From: Prado023 sp963747335
GTDB lineage: Bacteria > Actinomycetota > Actinomycetes > S36-B12 > CAIYMF01
Length of the DNA: 64,000 nucleotides
NCBI GenBank assembly: GCA_963747335.1
Contig: CAVVEV010000011.1
Location: 62,001 to 126,000, forward strand
Reading direction: 5' to 3'
Each line of letters begins with the position of its first letter. The first letter of the stretch is position 1. Below the pieces are notes generated by a model. It saw only the letters and a list, made by a program, of their open reading frames with translations. It did no database searches and was not told the origin of the DNA. Both the position numbers and the translations under genes were made by a program. Below are positions 16,804 to 24,744 of the stretch, piece by piece.

Positions 16804-17763
16804 ATGACGATCACCGATCCGCTGCGGGCGTGGCTGCTCGATTCCGACCCGTCGTTGCGTTGGCAGGTGGAGCGCGACCTGCTGGGCGAGCCCGCCGAGG
16901 TGTGGGGGGCCACCCGAGCCAGGGTCGCCCGTGAGGGGTTCGGTGCCCGGCTCCTCGAGCTTCAGGATCCCGACGGGCAGTGGGCCGGTGGCGCCTACTT
17001 CCCGGCCGGCTACGACTTCGCTGACCAGGCGTCCGGGCAGCCGTGGACAGCGACCACCTGGACCCTCAATACGCTGCACGGCTGGGGGCTGGACAGCTCC
17101 GCGCTGGCCGGAACGGCCGATCTACTGGCGCAGAACAGCCGCTGGGAGTACGACAACCTGCCCTACTGGGGCGGTGAGGTCGACTGCTGCATCAACGCCT
17201 ACACCCTGGCCAACGGCACGTGGCTCGGGGCCGATGTGAGCAGCCTGCCGGGGTGGTTCGTCGAGCACCAGCTCGACGATGGCGGTTGGAACTGCGAATG
17301 GGTGGAGGGCGCGACCCGATCGTCGTTCCACTCCACGATCAACTCGCTGATCGGGCTGCTTGCCCACGAGTCGGCAACCGGTGACGACTCGGTGCACCGC
17401 GCCCGGAAGAGGGGCGAGGAGTACCTGCTGTCGCGCCGGCTGATGTACCGCGCCTCCGACGGCCAGGTCGTCGGGCCCTGGGTGACGATGTTCTCCTCGC
17501 CGACCCGGTGGCACTACAGCGCTCTCAAGGCCCTGGACTACTTCCGGGTGGCAAGCAGCCACGACGGCGTGGCACCGGACCCGCGCATGTCCGACGCGAT
17601 CGACATTGTCCGCGCGGCCCGCCAGGCCGACGGCACGTGGGTGAACCAGCACGTCTTCGCCGGCGCGGTGTGGTTCGCGACCGATGTCCCCGAGGGAGAG
17701 CCGTCCACATGGCTCACGCTCTTCGGCACCCGCGTCCTGCAGTGGTGGGACGGCGACGGGTGA
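16804..17763 (+). CDS. Squalene-cyclase/prenyltransferase-like alpha-barrel protein
   Basis: 319 residues. Repeated alpha-helical hairpins containing LLELQDPDGQWAGG, LLAQNSRWEYDN, HQLDDGGWNCEW and AARQADGTWVNQ resemble the QW-type repeats of terpenoid cyclases and prenyltransferases. The DxDD catalytic motif of squalene-hopene cyclase is not seen, and the length is half that of a real cyclase, so enzymatic function is doubtful. No ribosome-binding site; TAGCGT (16790-16795) lies 8 nt before ATG, suggesting a near-leaderless mRNA. Confidence 0.75.
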   Translation: MTITDPLRAWLLDSDPSLRWQVERDLLGEPAEVWGATRARVAREGFGARLLELQDPDGQWAGGAYFPAGYDFADQASGQPWTATTWTLNTLHGWGLDSSALAGTADLLAQNSRWEYDNLPYWGGEVDCCINAYTLANGTWLGADVSSLPGWFVEHQLDDGGWNCEWVEGATRSSFHSTINSLIGLLAHESATGDDSVHRARKRGEEYLLSRRLMYRASDGQVVGPWVTMFSSPTRWHYSALKALDYFRVASSHDGVAPDPRMSDAIDIVRAARQADGTWVNQHVFAGAVWFATDVPEGEPSTWLTLFGTRVLQWWDGDG

Positions 17764-17881
17764 GGCTGCTTCCGTGGGGGGTTCCCGGAATTGGTCGAGC
17801 CCGGTCCCTCGGCATCGGGCCACCTGCCTCCGATTCGTCGTGACCGACGAACAAGCAGGTCCTCGTCCCGCACAGGGCAGG

Positions 17882-18568
17882 TCAGAAGAAGGCAAGCCCG
17901 GCCAGGTAGCTGATGCCCATGGTGCCCAGGCCCACGGTGAGGCTGCGGCCCAGCATGCGCAGGGCTGAGAGGCGCCCCAGACCAGCAGCGACCAGGGAGG
18001 TGAGGCACAGCGAGACGATGACCGCCACGATGATCAGGGTGCTCTCGATCGCCAGGGGTACGAAGTAGGTGATGAGCATGGGAACGGTTGCTCCAAGAGC
18101 GAACGCGACCGACGTCTGCGCCCCCTCGAGCAGAGGAGCGGTCGCTGGCGTGATCTCCTCCAGGCCATGGTCCGCGTCCAGCTGGGCGGCCAACGCGTCG
18201 TGCGCTGTGAGCTGCTCGGCCACCTGCCAGGCGAGGTCCGGGGTCAGCCCCCGACCCTGCCAGTATGCCGCCAGCTCAGACAGCTCGCCGGCCGGATCCG
18301 CCGCGATCTCCCGCGCCTCCTCCGCGGCGATGCCAAGTTCCGCCTCACGCTCGGCGGCCACCTCCGCCCATTTCGCCCCACCCGCGCTGAGCGCTCCAGC
18401 GAGGGTCGCCGCGGTCGCAGTGAACATCAGGAGTCGGTCTCCTGCGCCGGCCCCCGCGAAGCCCTGCAGGATGCCGGCGACCGCGATGGTCCCGTCGTTG
18501 GCATCGAGCGCCCACGTGGTCTCGCGCACCCGGGCGAGCATCCGCGCCCACAGCGACTCCGATCCCAT
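17882..18568 (-). CDS. VIT1/CCC1-family transporter
   Basis: 228 residues. The N-terminal TTWALDANDGTIAVAGILQGFAGAG matches the family opening (xxDGxxxxxxxxxG). Next comes a Glu-rich cytoplasmic stretch EVAAEREAELGIAAEEAREI, which in vacuolar iron transporters forms the metal-binding domain. Three C-terminal membrane spans (FALGATVPMLITYF..., TLIIVAVIVSLCLTSL..., GLGTMGISYLAGLAFF) complete the fold. Likely Fe2+/Mn2+ export. ATG 18568 is chosen; GTG 18574 is possible. It lies 24 bp after the DUF2200 gene on the same strand, so the two may be co-transcribed. Confidence 0.85.
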   Translation of the reverse strand: MGSESLWARMLARVRETTWALDANDGTIAVAGILQGFAGAGAGDRLLMFTATAATLAGALSAGGAKWAEVAAEREAELGIAAEEAREIAADPAGELSELAAYWQGRGLTPDLAWQVAEQLTAHDALAAQLDADHGLEEITPATAPLLEGAQTSVAFALGATVPMLITYFVPLAIESTLIIVAVIVSLCLTSLVAAGLGRLSALRMLGRSLTVGLGTMGISYLAGLAFF

Positions 18569-18591
18569 TGTCACAAACCAGCCGTTCGCCT

Positions 18592-18933
18592 TCAGGCCCT
18601 CAGGACCTTGGCCATGGGCTTGCCCCTGGCCAGCTCGTCGACCAGCTTGTCGAGGTAGCGGATCCTCTGCATGAGGGGATCCTCCACGTCCTCCACGCGC
18701 ACCCCACACACCACTCCGGTGATCAGCGGGGCGTTCCGGTTCAGCTGTGCGGCGGCGAAGAACTCCTCGAAGGTCGTGCCCGCGGCGAGATGGCCGCTCA
18801 GCGCCGCCTCGTCGAAACCCGTGAGCCACTCGATGGCCTCGTCCAGCTCGGCCTTCGTGCGACCCTTCCGTTCCATCTTGGCCACGTAGTGGGGGTAGAC
18901 GGAGGCGACGCTTGTGGCGAAGATCCGGCTCAT
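18592..18933 (-). CDS. DUF2200 family protein
   Basis: 113 residues. Strong match in memory to DUF2200: ATSVASVYPHYVAKMERKGRTK, EWLTGFDEAAL, TGVVCGVRVEDVEDPLMQ and IRYLDKLVDELARGKPM are the family blocks. Biochemical function is unknown. ATG 18933 is chosen because TACGCT (18941-18946, minus strand) lies 7 nt upstream with no ribosome-binding site, indicating a leaderless transcript; a GTG at 18951 would add six residues. Confidence 0.85.
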   Translation of the reverse strand: MSRIFATSVASVYPHYVAKMERKGRTKAELDEAIEWLTGFDEAALSGHLAAGTTFEEFFAAAQLNRNAPLITGVVCGVRVEDVEDPLMQRIRYLDKLVDELARGKPMAKVLRA

Positions 18934-18973
18934 GCCCGGCAGCGTAGCCACTGACCCGCCGCGAGTGGGCGAA

Positions 18974-19786
18974 TCAGGCCGGTGTCTGCTCGTGGGCCCA
19001 GACCCGGAAGTCGCTGAGGATGTTGGGGCCGAAGCTGGTGGTGATCGCCACGTCCGCGGCGTCCCGGCCCCGGGCGATCAGGATCCGCCCCGTCATGGGA
19101 TGCAGGTTGCGAGGGTCGACGGTGAGCCAGCGGTGGTCGAGGTAGACCTCGAACCAGCCGGAGAAGTCCATCGGCTCGTCGGGTGTTGCCAGCTCGACGC
19201 CGGCGACGTAGCCCGTGCAGTACCGCGCGGGGATGTTCAGGGCCCGGCAGAACGCGATCCCGAGGTGGGCGTAGTCCCGGCACACACCGCGGCCCTCCTG
19301 GTGGGCGTCCCACGCGGTCCTGCTGGGCTGGGCCCACTGGTAGCCGAACGTGATGTGGTCATGAACCCACTGGCTGATGGCCTGGACTCGCGGCCAGCCC
19401 GGCTCGATGGCGCCGAACAGGTCCCATGCCGTGTCGGCCAAACGGTCACTGTCGGCGTAGCGGCTGGGCAGCAGGAAGGGCAACGCATCCTCGGGCAGGT
19501 CCTCGACCGCATGCTGGCGCGCGGTGGACGCGATCTCGTCCGGGAGTCCCGGGTCGTTGATGACCGTGTCGGCCCGGATCTGGAAGGTCCCCGCGGGGGC
19601 GGTGACCCGGTTGCACCAGTTGCCGAAGGAATCCCGGTACGACGTGAACGGGGTCGAGGGGGAGGTCATCATCGTGTCCGGTGCGAGCAGGTCCGAGGAC
19701 CGGCTGTAGTGCACATTGAGGACGACGATCATCGGCGTGGCCTGCGCCAACTCGAACGTCAGCTGGTACCCGATCTGGATGCGCAT
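18974..19786 (-). CDS. Transglutaminase-like protein
   Basis: 270 residues. An N-terminal beta domain is followed by a transglutaminase-like core with the catalytic Cys in GRGVCRDYAHLGIAF (Cys near residue 169) and the Asp region RWLTVDPRN. The usual His-Ala-Trp block reads MDFSGWFEVYL, so the expected catalytic His is Ser here. My recollection is that part of this bacterial subfamily has the same substitution, so it may be a family trait rather than decay. C-terminal ILIARGRDAADVAITTSFG is strongly conserved. Likely a cysteine protease-like or non-classical enzyme; substrate unknown. Confidence 0.85.
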   Translation of the reverse strand: MRIQIGYQLTFELAQATPMIVVLNVHYSRSSDLLAPDTMMTSPSTPFTSYRDSFGNWCNRVTAPAGTFQIRADTVINDPGLPDEIASTARQHAVEDLPEDALPFLLPSRYADSDRLADTAWDLFGAIEPGWPRVQAISQWVHDHITFGYQWAQPSRTAWDAHQEGRGVCRDYAHLGIAFCRALNIPARYCTGYVAGVELATPDEPMDFSGWFEVYLDHRWLTVDPRNLHPMTGRILIARGRDAADVAITTSFGPNILSDFRVWAHEQTPA

Positions 19787-19917
19787 TGTCCACCGCCTGA
19801 CCGTGATCCTCCCACGTCCAGAGCGCGAGTGCGCCGGGCCGGCCGAAGGACCAGCGTGTTACAGAACCGGCGGCTGTGTGTAACCCGCGGCTAACCAGCC
19901 GCTCGTAGCCTCAGGCC

Positions 19918-20193
19918 ATGGACACAGTCGGGACGGCATGGTCACCACGCACTGCGCCTGAGTCGGCCGCACGTGACCACGTCTCGTGGGCTGGGCGAGG
20001 TGCCGACAGCCCACCGGAGCACCGCTGCGCGGTTCCTGGGTATCTGCACCTCCCGGACCTGGCGATGATCTGGCAGTGCGTGGACTGCGGCGAGATCTGG
20101 CAGGTGGTTGCCGACAGGAGGGCGCCGGGCTCGCCCCTGGAGTTCGTCTGGGTCCGGGATCCAGTGAACTCTGCAGGTGCGTGGGCGAGTTAG
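19918..20193 (+). CDS. Small hypothetical protein with a CxxC pair
   Basis: 91 residues, not recognised. The central part IWQCVDCGEIWQVV looks like half of a zinc ribbon, with CAVPGYLHL as a possible third ligand. A TAGCCT hexamer at 19906-19911 lies exactly 6 nt before ATG, which supports a leaderless gene rather than a chance frame. Nothing in the neighbours suggests a role. Confidence 0.6.
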   Translation: MDTVGTAWSPRTAPESAARDHVSWAGRGADSPPEHRCAVPGYLHLPDLAMIWQCVDCGEIWQVVADRRAPGSPLEFVWVRDPVNSAGAWAS

Positions 20194-20216
20194 GGGCTGC
20201 GGCTGGTCATCGCCAA

Positions 20217-20957
20217 TCACGACCTGGTCGGCGAGGCGTCGACGATCACCGGCATCTGGCCCTTCCAGCGCTGCCAGGTGGCGTCGTCCGTGGCCAGCTC
20301 GCACATGAAGTGGGCCACCTCGGACATGCGCGTGCTGTCCGGCCTGAAGATGCTGGCGACCAGAGCCTCGTGCACTGCGTACTCAGCGACGGGCCCGTCG
20401 GTCAGGGTGTCCGGCCGCACGACGACCCACTGCAGACGGGGGCTGTAGGGGCCGACGTCGTGGGCCAGGACGTCGGCGGCACGCTGGTTGTCGCGTGCCG
20501 GCGGCACGAGTGCGCGAATTGCCGCGATGTAGGCACGTTGGCCGAGGCCCCTGCCCGAGTCGGCGCGCCCGGGCTGGTTCACCGAGACGCTGCTCATGAG
20601 GATCAGGCGCACCGGCTCGCTCGGTTCCCTGGCCTCGACCGCCGCGCGCACCAGGCGAACGGCTTGCGTGACCAGGTCACGAGGTGGCCCGAGGACGCCG
20701 CGCACGCTGATCGTGTGGCCCAGGCAGGAGATGACGGTGTCGCAGCCAGCCAGGTGCTCGGCGAGCACCTCAGGCGGTAGCGAGAGCAGGTCGGCCTCGA
20801 CCACCTCGAGCAGCGGATTGCCGGCGGATCCCGAAGGCAGCCGGTCTGCTGAGCGGACGATCGCCCGCACCGGCACACCACGCTCCAGCAACTGGATGAG
20901 CGCGCTGCTGCCGGTCCGGCCGGTCGCGCCCAGGATCAGGACACGGGGGTGGTTCAT
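20217..20957 (-). CDS. NAD(P)-binding protein, atypical SDR (NmrA/YwnB-like)
   Basis: 246 residues. The dinucleotide-binding motif LILGATGRTGSSALIQLL is at the N-terminus (GxxGxxG), followed by VPVRAIVRS, VVEADL and DTVISCLGHTISV, as in atypical short-chain dehydrogenases. MSSVSVNQPG and WVVVRPDTLTDGP are conserved positions. Third gene of the operon that starts at 21630; its ATG overlaps the HTH gene stop (ATGA) and has AGGAGG upstream. Substrate unknown; could be a redox sensor rather than an enzyme. Confidence 0.85.
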   Translation of the reverse strand: MNHPRVLILGATGRTGSSALIQLLERGVPVRAIVRSADRLPSGSAGNPLLEVVEADLLSLPPEVLAEHLAGCDTVISCLGHTISVRGVLGPPRDLVTQAVRLVRAAVEAREPSEPVRLILMSSVSVNQPGRADSGRGLGQRAYIAAIRALVPPARDNQRAADVLAHDVGPYSPRLQWVVVRPDTLTDGPVAEYAVHEALVASIFRPDSTRMSEVAHFMCELATDDATWQRWKGQMPVIVDASPTRS

Positions 20958-21178
20958 GACTCCTCCTTGGGGTAGCCGAATACTTCGTCGAGGGGTGCGC
21001 CGAGCGCGTGCGCGATCCGGAACGCGACCTCCAACGAGGGGGAGTAGCGGCCTTGCTCGATCGCGATGATGGTCTGGCGGGTGACGCCGACCTGGTCGGC
21101 CAGGTCGGCCTGGGTCATCTCGCCCGCGGCGAACCGCAGGGCGCGGATCCGGTTCGTGACTCGCGTCGGCCGGACCAT
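20954..21178 (-). CDS. Small Cro/C1-type HTH transcriptional regulator
   Basis: 74 residues, essentially one helix-turn-helix domain: RIRALRFAAGEMTQADLADQVGVTRQTIIAIEQGRYSPSL with recognition helix TRQTIIAIE. This compact type (YozG/YgzD-like, ending LDEVFGYP) is usually paired with a membrane protein, as here. It overlaps the upstream membrane-protein gene by one base (TGATG) and the downstream gene by four. It is the obvious candidate to bind the two palindromes in front of the operon. Confidence 0.92.
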   Translation of the reverse strand: MVRPTRVTNRIRALRFAAGEMTQADLADQVGVTRQTIIAIEQGRYSPSLEVAFRIAHALGAPLDEVFGYPKEES

Positions 21179-21630
21179 CAGAAGCCCCTGCGGTATGCGC
21201 GCAGCTTGACGACCCCCGCGACCAGGGCGGCGATCGCCAACGAGAGGTAGAGCGTGTTCGCGATCCAGAAGTAGTCGGACTCGAGCATCGCGAGGATCAG
21301 TGCGACCACGGCACCAGCGGAGCCCAGGTAGTACCCGACCACGTCGCCGCGCTGGCCGATGCTGATGTCGCGCTCGTCCTTGCGGTCGATGTCGTCGACC
21401 GAGCCGGTCCCGGTGATCTCTGCGCCGACGGCGGTGGCGATCGCCATCGCGATGGTGCCGACGATGGTCAGGATGATCGATGCGATGACGGCGACGATCA
21501 GCGGCTTCTGGTACGCGATGTCGGCCGCCGCGGTGTCGGCGAGCTGGGGCAGCACAGTGGCGAAGTACACGATGGACACCAGGGCGCCGATCACGACACT
21601 GACCCAGGTTGTCTTCTCCTCGAATGACAT
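21178..21630 (-). CDS. Four-span membrane protein paired with HTH regulator
   Basis: 150 residues with four hydrophobic segments: about 8-28, 43-67, 95-115 and 121-140. A charged cytoplasmic loop DDIDRKDERDISIGQRGD lies between spans 2 and 3; this loop (DERD..I...) is typical of small membrane proteins found with YozG-like regulators. ATG 21630 is fixed by GGAGG 6 nt upstream. First gene of a three-gene operon. It may sense a membrane signal or hold the regulator; both ideas are inference. Confidence 0.85.
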   Translation of the reverse strand: MSFEEKTTWVSVVIGALVSIVYFATVLPQLADTAAADIAYQKPLIVAVIASIILTIVGTIAMAIATAVGAEITGTGSVDDIDRKDERDISIGQRGDVVGYYLGSAGAVVALILAMLESDYFWIANTLYLSLAIAALVAGVVKLRAYRRGF

Positions 21631-21652
21631 ATCGACCTCCTGAGGTGATGTG

Positions 21653-21718
21653 ATGTCAAATGTTCTTGACATAGCCAATGTAAAGCGTGCATGACGACAT
21701 GTCAAGAGTGTTTGACAT
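21653..21718 (-). promoter_or_regulatory. Promoter with two identical palindromic operators
   Basis: Two copies of ATGTCAA-N6-TTGACAT occur at 21653-21672 and 21699-21718, 46 bp centre to centre. On the minus strand TTGACA (21705-21700), a 17-nt spacer and TACATT (21682-21677) form a good promoter for the membrane-protein/HTH operon. One palindrome covers the -35 box and the other lies downstream of the -10 near the transcription start, the classic layout for autorepression. Confidence 0.8.
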
Positions 21719-21826
21719 GATGTCGTAGGGGCGGCTGCGGAACGAGGTGCGAGTGTCAGGTGCGCAGGCTGGTCACGATCACGGCCGCGATAGCGCCGAG
21801 CAGCGCGGAGCCGCTGAGGAGGGCCG

Positions 21827-22783
21827 CTACGAAGGCGCCGAATGCACCGCCTCGCGGATGGCCTGCGGGGCCTCCCAGGGCAGCATGTGACCGGCGCCCG
21901 GAACCCACACGGAACGGGCCCCGGGAATGGCCTCGGCCATCTGTCGGGAGTCCCGTGGGGGCGTCGTGCGATCGGCCAGTCCGCAGACGATCACGGTCGG
22001 AACGTCAATCGCAGGCAGCCGGGCGATCAGGTCGTCGGTGGTGAACGCATCGAGGAGGGGGAGCAGGGGTGCGTCATCGCGGGCCATGACCAGGTGGAGG
22101 AACGCGGTCAGCATCGCGGGGGAGGGCCGGGGGCCGAAGAAGGACGCGGCGAACAACGTCCCGATCGTGGGATTGGTCCCGAGGCGTGCCAGCAGGTTGC
22201 GTCGCAGGATCGGTGCCTCTGCCCGGTTCAGCGGTGCCCCGTCGAGGATGTCCCCGGCGAAGGTGGCCACCAGGACGAGCCCTGCCAATCGGTCGGCGAC
22301 GCTGGGCAGCTCGAGCATGGCCTCCAGGGCCAGGAACCCGCCCATCGAGTGCCCCACCAGGATCGCGTCGGTGGACTGGGTCGCCTCGAGGACAGCTGCC
22401 AGGTCGGTGGCCATCACGGGGGCACTGATCCCCTGGGTTCCGATCGTGGACTGCCCGTGCCCGCGCGCGTCGAACGCCACCACCCGGTACCCGTCGGCGA
22501 GCAGCAGCTCGGAGACCAGGTTCCACTCCCCGAGGGTCAGCGCGATGCCATGCGCAAGGACGACGGTGGGGCCGGTGCCGGCGACACGGACCCGCAACCG
22601 GGTGCCGTCAGGTCGCTGGACCACCACGTCGTCACCCGTTGGCTCGCGGAGCAGGTCCTCCAGCGCGACCCGGTCCGGGAAGGTCCGGATGCGCCTGGCC
22701 TCGGCCCACGCTGCCAGCGCAGCACCGACCGCGGCCGCGGCGATCAGGGTGACGGCACGCACAGCGAGCGCTGGACCACGCAT
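21827..22783 (-). CDS. Alpha/beta hydrolase with N-terminal membrane anchor
   Basis: 318 residues. The N-terminal 25 residues (PALAVRAVTLIAAAAVGAAL) form a membrane span or signal anchor. The fold follows with TVVLAHGIALTLGEWN (oxyanion), nucleophile elbow LVGHSMGGFLALEA, acid CGLADRTTP and catalytic His GAGHMLPWE. It resembles chloroperoxidase/haloalkane-type hydrolases. ATG 22783 is supported by GGGAGGAG 6 nt upstream; a longer frame upstream is less likely. Substrate unknown. Confidence 0.85.
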   Translation of the reverse strand: MRGPALAVRAVTLIAAAAVGAALAAWAEARRIRTFPDRVALEDLLREPTGDDVVVQRPDGTRLRVRVAGTGPTVVLAHGIALTLGEWNLVSELLLADGYRVVAFDARGHGQSTIGTQGISAPVMATDLAAVLEATQSTDAILVGHSMGGFLALEAMLELPSVADRLAGLVLVATFAGDILDGAPLNRAEAPILRRNLLARLGTNPTIGTLFAASFFGPRPSPAMLTAFLHLVMARDDAPLLPLLDAFTTDDLIARLPAIDVPTVIVCGLADRTTPPRDSRQMAEAIPGARSVWVPGAGHMLPWEAPQAIREAVHSAPS

Positions 22784-22889
22784 CGACTCTCCTCCCCAAA
22801 GAACTGGACAGGTCCCCTGATGCATCCACCTTGCCCCATGATCGGGCCGCGCCTGGCGCTGGAGGGCGCCGTGGCGAGATCGAACTGAG

Positions 22890-23990
22890 TCAGCTGCCCA
22901 GCGTCGTGGTGAGGAACTCCAGGGTGGGGGCCGTCAGTTGCTCGTTGAACACGGTGTCGCCGTGGCTGGCACCCTCGAGCAGCGTGAAGGTCGAGGTTCC
23001 CCCGACACTGCGGATCAGCTCGTCGAACTTCTGGGACTGCTGGTTGGGGATGAGGCAGTCGGCGGTGCCGGCAGCCAGCATGAAGGGCGGCAGCGTGACC
23101 CCGGGGACGACGTAGGGCCAGCTCGAGCCCGGCGAGGCAGCGTTCGCGAGGTCCGGGACGTCCTGGATCGGTGCACCGACGTAGAGCGACTCCGGTGAGG
23201 TCGCCGGATCGTGCTGGTCGACGCTCGAGCACTGGGCGGGCGTGTCGGCGGCGAACTGGGCGTCCATCGTGAGGAAGTCGTACGGGCCGTACCAGCCCAC
23301 GACCGCCTGGACGGCGCTGGACACGTCGGCGTTGCCCAGCGCGGGATCGTCGAGGAAGGAGCCCCCTCCGCCGGCGACGCCCACCATGGCCGCGAGGTTC
23401 GCGCCGGCAGATTCGCCCCAGGTCGCGAAGGCGTCGGGGTTGAGGTTGTACTTCGCAGCGTTGGCGCGCAGGAACCGCGTCGCGGCCAGGACATCCTGGG
23501 CCGCGGCGGGGAACAGCGCCTCGCACGACAGCCGGTAGTTGAGGCTGGCGACCGCGAACCCGGTGTCCATCAGGGTCTGGGCATCGGCCTCGTCCATGGA
23601 CTTGTCGCCGACCTTGAACGCCCCACCGTGGATGCGGATGATCAGCGGGAACGGGCCGTCGCCGTCGGGGACGAACAGGTCGAGCACCTGCGCGTCGGAG
23701 AGGTCCGCATAGGCCACGTTGGCGTAGGTCGGAGTGGGGATCGCGCCACCTCCGGGTGCACCACCGCCGCGCATCCCCCCGCCGCCGGTGCATCCGGTGG
23801 GCTGGGTCAGCGCGACGGTGGTGGTCGGGCTGGGGATCGCGGCAGGCGTGGTGGTGGCCGGGGAGGCGCTGGACGCCGCTGCCGAGGGCTCTGCGGAGGA
23901 GACCTGCGCAGATGCGGCGTCGGTCGACGGGGTGCCCGAGCAGCCAGCGGCGAGCAGCAGGACGGTCGCGGCACCCAACGCTGTCGCCAT
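22890..23990 (-). CDS. Secreted lipoprotein esterase (alpha/beta hydrolase_3-like)
   Basis: 366 residues. Lipobox LLLAAGCSG puts the lipidated Cys at residue 17, followed by a Ser/Thr/Pro-rich linker and a Gly-rich patch, then the hydrolase domain: oxyanion IIRIHGGAFKVGD, ASLNYRLS, nucleophile TWGESAGANLAAM, acid GTADCLIP and His LEGASHGDT. BD-FAE/carboxylesterase type. The signal peptide lacks the usual Lys/Arg residues before the hydrophobic core and there is no ribosome-binding site before ATG 23990. The real N-terminus may therefore have been lost in the event that damaged the neighbouring kinase. Confidence 0.82.
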   Translation of the reverse strand: MATALGAATVLLLAAGCSGTPSTDAASAQVSSAEPSAAASSASPATTTPAAIPSPTTTVALTQPTGCTGGGGMRGGGAPGGGAIPTPTYANVAYADLSDAQVLDLFVPDGDGPFPLIIRIHGGAFKVGDKSMDEADAQTLMDTGFAVASLNYRLSCEALFPAAAQDVLAATRFLRANAAKYNLNPDAFATWGESAGANLAAMVGVAGGGGSFLDDPALGNADVSSAVQAVVGWYGPYDFLTMDAQFAADTPAQCSSVDQHDPATSPESLYVGAPIQDVPDLANAASPGSSWPYVVPGVTLPPFMLAAGTADCLIPNQQSQKFDELIRSVGGTSTFTLLEGASHGDTVFNEQLTAPTLEFLTTTLGS

Positions 23991-24004
23991 CGTGGTCAGC
24001 AGAT

Positions 24005-24665
24005 GTGGAACAGCTGATCATCGCCCTGCCCATCGACGAGGAACTGGCCACGCTGCGCCAGCTGGCGGCGATCGAGGCGGTCGTCGCGGGTCTGGCGCTG
24101 GTCGTGGCCGGGATCCTCGGATGGTGGCTGGTCCGGATCGGGCTGGCACCGCTGACGCTGCTGACCGAGCAGACGCGCGGCCTCGGGGCCGCGGGGAGCG
24201 GGCACCGGGTCGATGTTCCCCAGCCGGCCACGGAGGTCGGGGAGCTCGGCCGCCAGGCGATGAACGCCATGCTGGACGAGGTCGATGATGCGTTCGCCCA
24301 ACGCGTGGCCACCGAGGCCCGGCTCCGCCGGTTCATCGGCGACGCGTCCCACGAGCTGCGCACCCCGATCGCGGCGGTGTCGGCCTACGCCGAGCTGTTC
24401 GACCTCGGAGCGGAGCGCAACCCGGCGGACCTGCGCCGCTCGATGGACGGGATCCGCCGGGAGACCGCACGGATGAGCGAGCTGACCGAGGACCTGCTGG
24501 TTCTGGCCCGCCTCGACGAGGCGCGGGCAGGGCACACCGAACCCGTGGACCTGGCAGCAGTTGTTGCCGAGGCGGTGACCGCCGCGCAGTTCCTGGATCC
24601 GACCCGACCCATCCCCGGACGGCGGGCTCACCATCATCGTGGACCTGCCCACCGCAACCGCCTGA
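24005..24665 (+). pseudogene. Remnant of a sensor histidine kinase
   Basis: The frame from GTG 24005 encodes the end of an extracytoplasmic domain, a membrane span (about residues 24-45), a HAMP-like linker and a dimerisation domain with the phospho-acceptor SHELRTPIAAV. The first membrane span is missing. After FLDPTRPI the catalytic ATPase domain is gone. In another frame the sequence PDGGLTIIVDLPTATA then a stop (24663-24665) looks like the final strand of an HATPase domain, so an internal deletion joined the two. No cognate response regulator is adjacent. Confidence 0.8.
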
Positions 24666-24744
24666 GCCGTCGACTCCCGTTCGCGTGCGCGATGTGCTCA
24701 CCGATGCCAGAGTGAGGAGCTGTGCCCCTCCTGAGGTCCGGCTG

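Noticed and set aside
21756..21850. Short hydrophobic frame on the minus strand (GAFGAFVAALLSGSALL...) downstream of the alpha/beta hydrolase
   Set aside because: No start codon in frame; it overlaps the hydrolase C-terminus and is most likely a chance frame.
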